Assembly: GCA_025618425.1 (NCBI GenBank)
Contig: CM046832.1
Coordinates: 19,583,917-19,647,916, forward strand
Origin: Heliocidaris tuberculata
Taxonomy: Eukaryota; Echinodermata; Echinoidea; Camarodonta; Echinometridae
DNA length: 64,000 nucleotides
Direction: 5' to 3'
In this document: one piece after another, positions 58,340 to 64,000 of the stretch
How positions within the stretch are numbered: position 1 is the stretch's first letter
Layout: each line of letters begins with the position of its first letter
The notes under the pieces: generated by a model
Database searches by the model: none
Seen by the model: only the letters and a program-made list of their open reading frames with translations
Told to the model about the DNA's origin: nothing
Program-made: the position numbers and the translations under genes

Positions 58340-58507
58340 TAATTATAAAACGGGTTCAAGAATGTAGCCATCCTGATTGGTCAAATAACACCACGTGACC
58401 GTGCAAAAAAAAAGTACTAACGCACGGCGAGGGGACTAACGCACGGCTGATCCGGATCAAACACTAAGATTGTAAGAAAACACTAAAATTGTAGACCCGT
58501 TTTATAA
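58340..58507. repeat. Short inverted-end segment (ATAAAACGGGT...ACCCGTTTTAT)
   Basis: ATTATAAAACGGGTTC at about 58340 and GACCCGTTTTATAAAAC at about 58494 are inverted. In between, GTACTAACGCACGGC and GGACTAACGCACGGC are repeated directly. It abuts the larger foldback at 58513 and may be its outer part. Confidence 0.6.
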
Positions 58508-58512
58508 AACTA

Positions 58513-58658
58513 TTAATGGTTGTGAGTTCGTGCGTTATAGTGCGATCCAGCAACACGCAGGTTTTTATCGTGGTGTCTAACGCCTCGTGTGTTAGTACAC
58601 CACGATAAAAACCTTTGTGTTGCCAGATCGCACTAACGCACTCCCAACCATGTATTAA
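58513..58658. repeat. 146-bp foldback, ~70-bp arms
   Basis: TTAATGGTTG, GTGCGTTATAGTGCGATC and GGTTTTTATCGTGGTGT on the left are mirrored by ACACCACGATAAAAACC, GATCGCACTAACGCAC and CAACCATGTATTAA. The centre is GTGTGTTAG-like with almost no loop. A related MITE family is likely; no TSD was read. Confidence 0.85.
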
Positions 58659-60059
58659 TAGTATAATATTGTATTTGGCTTGATAAGACTGTACTTTGGG
58701 AAACTGCAGTGACATAATGATAGAACTGATTATCTGATATCGACATTATACATGTATACACAAAAAGGGTATCATAAATTTAAACTCGCTATATTAATTA
58801 ACAACTACATAACTCTATGACATAATATTTTTGCTCTCAGTCGATGACTTCAGTATTATAACAATTATTGTGCAACTTGTAATAGATAACAAGTTTTATG
58901 AAACAGGGCATATAGTGGTTTGTTTTGATATAGAGCTAGGCCTAAAATAAGACACAACAGATTTTTGTTTAAAGGAGGCAGGGGCGTCGCTAGAACATGT
59001 TGAATAGGGGGGGGGGTGTGACACCCCAATTTGCCGACAAAAAATGGTGCACCCTAAATCTCTCCCCCACAAATTCATAATAATAAGATAATAAGATCTT
59101 AATTATACGGGCCCATTTTCGTAAGGAGGGGGGGAGGGGGGGGGTGGGGCTGACGACTTTTGTCCGAATATCAATTTATTTTGCAAGCGAGCGAGCAAAT
59201 TTTTAAAAACTTTTCGTTATGAAAATTTACAGAAGTTACATACAGAAGTTACATAATTATTTGGGAACCTAGCTCGCTGCCCAAATACGTATGTGGATAT
59301 TCTCGCACCTCGCTGCCCGAGTATGAAGTGGTGGGTGCCCGAATATCGGTACTTTGAAAAACCTCGTGGGGGGGGGGGGGCTGCAGCCCATTGCCGAACA
59401 GGGACGCCTTTTGCGTAAGTATTTTTTATTGGGGGGGGGGGGTAAAAAAGAGGAGAAAAAGGGTAACCTGATGGAGCATGGCATGAATTAATTGCATGTG
59501 CTTAATTAATCATCTAGTGAATAAATAATTTAATCAATCAATTAATATTTTAGCGAATTTTTTCAATTATTGTTTTATTGCACTTTGCATTTGTTATTTT
59601 GTTGTTTTTTTTCCTTTCATTTCGTGGAACCGGGAAGGGGGGGGGGGTGATGGGGTTGCAGCTCCTTCACTTTTTGAGTAGACACATTTCATATAATTCT
59701 GTTTAATGATTATGTACAGTGTATGTTTTTAGAAGAGATCACATTTTAAAGATAAAACATTGTAATAATGTTTGGCCGCTCGCTTCGCTCCCTCACAAAA
59801 TGTTGAAAAGGGTATTGGTACCCGGGCAAGAGGCGTCAGTCCCCAGTTCCAAAAACGTTCCATTTCCCTGTATTGTGATACATGTAGTAATAATGATGAT
59901 AATGAATAGAAACAGAATGACATAATGAGAGAGAGATGATCATATAAGAATGAATATAAAGAGTAATATAAGGAAAAACGGAAGTAAAAATTAATCTATG
60001 AATAACATTACAATAGGGAGGATAAAAAGTTAAGGGATAGAAGGATAAAGACATAACGT

Positions 60060-60065
<6 letters not shown>

Positions 60066-60110
<45 letters not shown>
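60066..60110. repeat. (GA)n microsatellite
   Basis: GAGAGA tract of about 45 bp. Confidence 0.95.
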
Positions 60111-60113
<3 letters not shown>

Positions 60114-60182
60114 GGTAGAAGGATAAAGAAGACCATGGCGAAAGATGGAAGAGAAGATTATAAAAAAGGCCCCCCCCCAAAA

Positions 60183-60185
60183 AAA

Positions 60186-60221
<36 letters not shown>

Positions 60222-60222
60222 C
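60183..60222. repeat. (CAA)n microsatellite
   Basis: AACAACAAC tract directly after an A run and C run. Confidence 0.95.
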
Positions 60223-60485
60223 TAAACATACAATATTCGAAAAGTTACCTTTCAATTTAACGTCACAAAAAATGAATATGTATATGTGTCAGGGCAATGT
60301 GTACCTATAGTCTTGGCTGCAGTTTCTCCCGCCCCGGCCGCGATTTTTTTCCCACACATGCTAACGTAAATTCTCAAGAATTATTCATAAGCTGAGCTGC
60401 AAGACCGAAGTGCGCAAGCGCGTGGACTTGGAAACTTAAGGCATCATCGAAGCAGATGGTTGGCCTATAATATTGTTTGCTGAAA

Positions 60486-60531
60486 GCCAGAAGGACGTTA
60501 ACCCTGTGTTATGAGTTAACGCCCTTCTGGC
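60486..60531. repeat. 17-bp-stem hairpin
   Basis: GCCAGAAGGACGTTAAC and GTTAACGCCCTTCTGGC pair with one mismatch around a 12-nt loop. No evidence of a promoter or wider pairing. Confidence 0.7.
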
Positions 60532-60659
60532 TCCAAACAGACGATATAGTTCTACACAGGACAAACGGATTTGTTTAATATCAAACCAGGGCTTCCACTT
60601 TCAAGGAAATTTCTTTCAGCAAAAATATGGAATTTTGAAAGTGTCAAGGACATTATTAA

Positions 60660-61243
60660 AGGGAAATCCAACCTTAATAGCAAGTTGCTCTGAAAGAAAG
60701 AGGAAAAATCAGAGAAGCAGTTTGGTGAAAGTTTCAACGAAATCGGACAAGCAATAAGAAAGTTATGAATTTTTGAAAGTTGTAATCACTATGCATATGG
60801 GAATTTCAAATTGGCCGAATAGGTAATGTCACTGTGATGTATCTGTGGACAACTCCTCCATTCGCTCTAACACACAAAATGATTAAAATGTCACTTTTTT
60901 CCAAAATGCATTACTCATTAGGATTTTTTCGTTCATGAGGACCTATAACAATATGGTATCTCCAATATATTTTGAGTACTGCCCCGAGGGTAAAAGCGCC
61001 TCGAAGAAAACCGCAAATTAGTGATATTTTTGTGTACGACAAATGGGAGAGTTGTCCACAGAAATGTCACAATTGACTCACCATATTGCCAATTTGAGAT
61101 TTGCATAGATGTAGTGATCTCATTTTTCAAACATCCATAACTTTCTTAGTCCTTGTCCGATTTCTTTCAAACTTTCACCATCCTGTTTTTCTTATTTTTC
61201 CGCTTTCACATAAATCATTTTACTACCAAGGTTGGATTGCCCT
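60660..61243. mobile_element. TTAA-flanked MITE, copy 1 (AGGGMAATCCAACCTT ends)
   Basis: The left end is TTAA-AGGGAAATCCAACCTTAAT and the right end AAGGTTGGATTGCCCT-TTAA. Internal sequence is also inverted: AATCAGAGAAGCAGTTTGG and GTTTCAACGAAATCGGACAAG on the left against CTTGTCCGATTTCTTTC and CACCATCCTG on the right. Flanking TTAA on both sides and inverted ends suggest a piggyBac-type target choice (inference). Confidence 0.82.
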
Positions 61244-61246
61244 TTA

Positions 61247-61870
61247 AGGAAGTTGAAAAATTCAAGGAAATTCAAGGAAAAATTGAAAAAATAACCAGGA
61301 AAATCAAAAAAAAATTAAAGAAATACTGGAAAGTGAAAATTAAAGTAATATATGGAAAATAAAGCATAATTGCAGAACAAATAAATACAAATTTTGACAC
61401 AATATTCAGTTAGACGTCTGATCCATAGAGTTTACGAGTAGAACTACTATATAGACTCTATATTATGGTCTGATCACTTCTAGTCTTGAGAACCATGTGT
61501 GTGACATGAAGTCGGTGAGGATCTACAAAATATGTAAGTCCACTGGTGTATCTGAAGAGGGGAATTGCCCCCCTTGCCCCTCCCCCCTCCCGACAGATTT
61601 TCAACCATGAAAAAATAATGACTGATTCTTTCAATCATTATGGAGCAATTATTTCGAAGTAATAACATACAAGCATATATTATTCATTAGTTTATTAATG
61701 ATAAAGAATTAAACCTGTCCAAACACTTCAATCAAAACTTCATGAGGCCAAAATTTTTGCTCACTCACTTCGTTCGCCCCCAAATATCTACGAGACATTG
61801 TGCTGTTGCTATTGATACTACAGTGAAAAGGAATTCATAAGCACGAATTGCGAGTTATGAATAGATTGGT
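61247..61870. other. AT-rich stretch
   Basis: AAATT/GGAAATTCAAGG-rich DNA. It includes a repeat edge at 61538-61600 (GTGTATCTGAAGAGGGGAATTGCCCCCC). No gene. Confidence 0.4.
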
Positions 61871-61873
61871 TAA

Positions 61874-62145
61874 AGGGCAATCCAACCTTTATATAATTTG
61901 ATTTGTGTGAAAGCAGAAAAATCAGAGAAGTAGACTGGTGAAAGTTTGAACAAAATCGGGCAAACGATAAGAAAGTTGTGATTTTTTGAAAGTTGTAATC
62001 ACAATACATATGGGAATTTCAAATTGGCTGAATCGGTACGGTCACTGCGATGTAGCGGCGGGCAACTTTCCTATTCGTTCCAACACACAAAATAACTAAA
62101 ATGTCATTTTTTCGAAAGGACTTATAACAATGTGCTTACTGCCCT
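61874..62145. mobile_element. TTAA-flanked MITE, copy 2 (internally deleted)
   Basis: It begins TTAA-AGGGCAATCCAACCTTTAT and follows copy 1 closely through AATCAGAGAAGTAGACTGGTG and ACATATGGGAATTTCAAATTGG. It then jumps to a short right end ACTGCCCT-TTAA. About half the length of copy 1 is missing. Confidence 0.8.
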
Positions 62146-62159
62146 TTAAAGGAACATCC

Positions 62160-63295
62160 GATCCATACCCCCCCCCCCCCGCACCCTTCCGACCCAAATT
62201 GGGTCCTGGAAAAGGATTTTGTCTAGATCGTCATTGGCTCAGATGTCCCCGCTTCCCCCTCCCCCTTCCCCTCCCCCACAAGCCAAGCTCCAGTTACGCC
62301 ACTGCTTTGGTCCTTGTTTGTATCTGTATTTTTTAAAAAGATAATAAAAGCACAAAGTCACGAGCAAAAATGATTTTCGAATACAATTTTCTACGTCTTC
62401 TTCCTGGTTATCATTATGATTAACAATGTTATTGTTATCCCCCGTTATTATGTTATCAGTATTACCAGTATTAATTTTCATTGTTTTAATGTAATTATTA
62501 TTATCATCATTATCAATATTATTACTATACTATTTCCCCTTCTAAGTTCTTTATCTCATCGTTTGTGTAATTTATAGGGCTGCACTTTGTTTGAGGAAAT
62601 ATCACGCTGAGGTTATGACTATTGAGTATAGGTATATAATGTATAGTTTGCAAAAGTACATGTACGTGACCTTTCCTCATAAAATTACTCATGATTTTAA
62701 AATTATTGTCCATTCTTTTTTTTAAAGAAGATCATGAAACACTTGTTTGTTTGTTTTTTTAATTCTTACTTTATATACTATTTATGCCATCTAAGTTCTT
62801 TATCTGATCGTTTGTGTAATTTATAGGGTTGCCCTTTGTATGAGGAAATATCACACTGAGGTTATGATAAAAGAGTAGCGTAATGTATAGTTTGCGAAAG
62901 TACGTGACTTTTCCTCATAAAATACTCAGAATTGTAAAAATTATTGTGTTTCAAAGGTCACAGGACCTGTGGAGAATTATTCATCCTGTGTATAAACTTA
63001 CAGTAAGGCTATGGGATTCCTCCTTATAAATCTTGGGCTGGGTCTGATCTGAGGTAGGGGGGTGTGTATATTTTAACTTGAAACATGAATTTAAAAGGCC
63101 CCCTGCAACCCAAACGCAACCCAAATGCAAGTTTATTGCTGTTGATGTGCAGGGATGCATACAACTAATATTACCGTATGTTATTCAAACATCTAGATAT
63201 GTTTCATAGATTTTAAAATGTTTTTTGAAATATTTTTCCCAACCTCCTAAGCTCCACCCCTCCCCCCCAAAAAAAAGCTCCAGATCTCATTCCCA
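62160..63295. other. Non-coding stretch with repeat fragments
   Basis: C runs at 62168-62180. A block beginning CCATCTAAGTTCTTTATCTG...GTGTAATTTATAGGG...GAGGAAATATCAC...AGGTTATGA (about 62790-62940) is a second copy of 62540-62700, about 247 bp apart. No domain-bearing frame. Confidence 0.5.
62540..62945. repeat. Direct duplication, ~247-bp period
   Basis: CTAAGTTCTTTATCT-ATCGTTTGTGTAATTTATAGGG-TG...GAGGAAATATCAC-CTGAGGTTATGA and ATGTATAGTTTGC-AAAGTAC occur twice, starting near 62543 and 62790. Confidence 0.88.
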
Positions 63296-63297
63296 CA

Positions 63298-63371
63298 ATG
63301 ACATCATCTGTCAGTCATCAGTCAGTTACACCAACATTCTACAACAGACAGTGGAATGTAACTTCACCCAG
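63298..63371 (+). other. Candidate first coding exon (low confidence)
   Basis: An ATG (after TTCCCACA) opens MTSSVSHQSVTPTFYNRQW and runs to TCACCCAG|GTAATTG, a fair donor, with 74 nt open. No continuation was found in the remaining 600 bp, so it may be chance. Confidence 0.18.
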
Positions 63372-63639
63372 GTAATTGTTTTTTAAACGTATAAACATTG
63401 CATGGATCATTGTTAACAATAATCAGTGGCTTAGCTAAAGTCCAGCTGTTGGGGGCACTGGCACCATGGGGGGGGGGGGGGAGGAAGGGACCCTAATCCT
63501 AACCCTATTTCATATTCATGAACAAAGGTCATTGTCATTCTCCGTGGACCCGTTTAATGATCTCCCTCAATGCAATGGTCAGAGGGTAGTCCGTAGTCGT
63601 AGCAAGAGGGCAAACAAGACATTTGCCCAGTTGTTCATT

Positions 63640-63830
63640 AGACGAAACGATGATTGGTAATTAGACCAGACGGATATTAGACCAAATGACAATTAGACCA
63701 AATGGTTATTATACTAAATGGGTGTAAACTAAATGATGATAGACCAACTATGGTTAGACTAACTGACAAATAGACCAAATGATGTGTAGAGCATATGGGT
63801 ATTAGACCAATTGGGTTTAAACCATGTCAT
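63640..63830. repeat. Degenerate (ATTAGACCAAATGGN) minisatellite
   Basis: About ten imperfect units of TTAGACCAAATGG and TAGACCAA spaced roughly 15-25 bp apart. No coding potential. Confidence 0.85.
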
Positions 63831-64000
63831 GATTAGATAGTTATAAGACTCTTTAAAGATGAATAGATATTTTTAATGCTTTTAATCAAATGTTATATAA
63901 AGTGCTCTTGTCGGGTCATGCCTTTTCTATCTTTGTGTCAATATTTGTTTAGTGTACTTTCATGTAACTGATTTCTCATGTTATTATTTCAATGTTCCTA

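Larger units (their letters stand above)
58680..60480. other. Repeat debris and low-complexity DNA
   Basis: G-tract repeat edges at 58980-59160 and 59160-59440 (CTCGCTGCCC words, GGGGGCTGCAGCCC). (GA)n at 60066-60110 and (CAA)n at 60183-60222. No coding region; Ser/Leu- and Val-rich ORFs on the minus strand here translate the microsatellites. Confidence 0.6.

Noticed and set aside
60030..60255. Minus-strand ORF with Val and Ser/Leu repeats
   Set aside because: It reads the (CAA)n and (GA)n microsatellites.
1..64000. A multi-gene defence, biosynthetic or phage-like system
   Set aside because: Only one cellular gene and transposon remnants were recognised; there are no clustered unknown genes, and the DNA is clearly eukaryotic.

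Overview
The window is eukaryotic nuclear DNA, AT-rich and mostly non-coding. It most likely comes from a marine invertebrate deuterostome, with an echinoderm such as a sea urchin as the best guess. The reasons are an intron-split SR splicing-factor gene, CR1-like LINEs with a PHD finger and a 2A-like peptide, many inverted-repeat MITEs, and tandem repeats as the bulk of the first half. There are no operons, no CRISPR array and no bacterial genes. The organism is an inference; no species-diagnostic sequence was found.

Layout. 1-3.5 kb: G/C-run repeat debris, three splice-bounded GC-rich segments on + (792-2129) that may be exons of an unrecognised or decayed gene, and a small MITE. 3.5-5.7 kb: a pyrimidine-strand array of a 19-bp unit built from ATCTC pentamers. 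6-7.2 kb: a perfect foldback MITE and a G-tract element. 7.85-20.2 kb: a satellite with about 450-bp monomers, organised into about 1.88-kb four-monomer higher-order repeats and interrupted by a transposon at 17.9-18.76 kb. 20.2-26.9 kb: nested MITEs, then AT-rich sequence without recognisable genes. 26.97-33.65 kb: a 17-bp minisatellite with a 650-bp near-palindrome of a different repeat in its middle. Its long open frames are a product of the repeat, not genes.

34-42 kb: the one confident cellular gene, an SRSF7/9G8-like SR protein (RRM, CCHC zinc knuckle, short RS tail) on the minus strand. It has four coding exons, which rebuild exactly across consensus splice sites to 179 codons. A pair of pogo-like MITEs lies beyond its 3' side. 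Its largest intron holds a candidate poison exon and a candidate 9-nt microexon.

42.8-64 kb: transposon graveyard. A nearly full-length but frameshifted CR1-like LINE lies on minus (43.45-46.85 kb) and a 5'-truncated relative on + (52.4-54.0 kb). A 390-bp repeat is present as an inverted pair (49.7 and 54.0-54.6 kb). At least ten MITEs occur, several with target-site duplications that can be read directly: TTAA, CATTATG and a 13-14-bp ATTACACACA(A)GTG.

No coherent multi-gene system is encoded. The unusual material is structural: the three-level satellite, the giant foldback, the 2A-tagged LINE and the possible autoregulatory exons of the SR gene.
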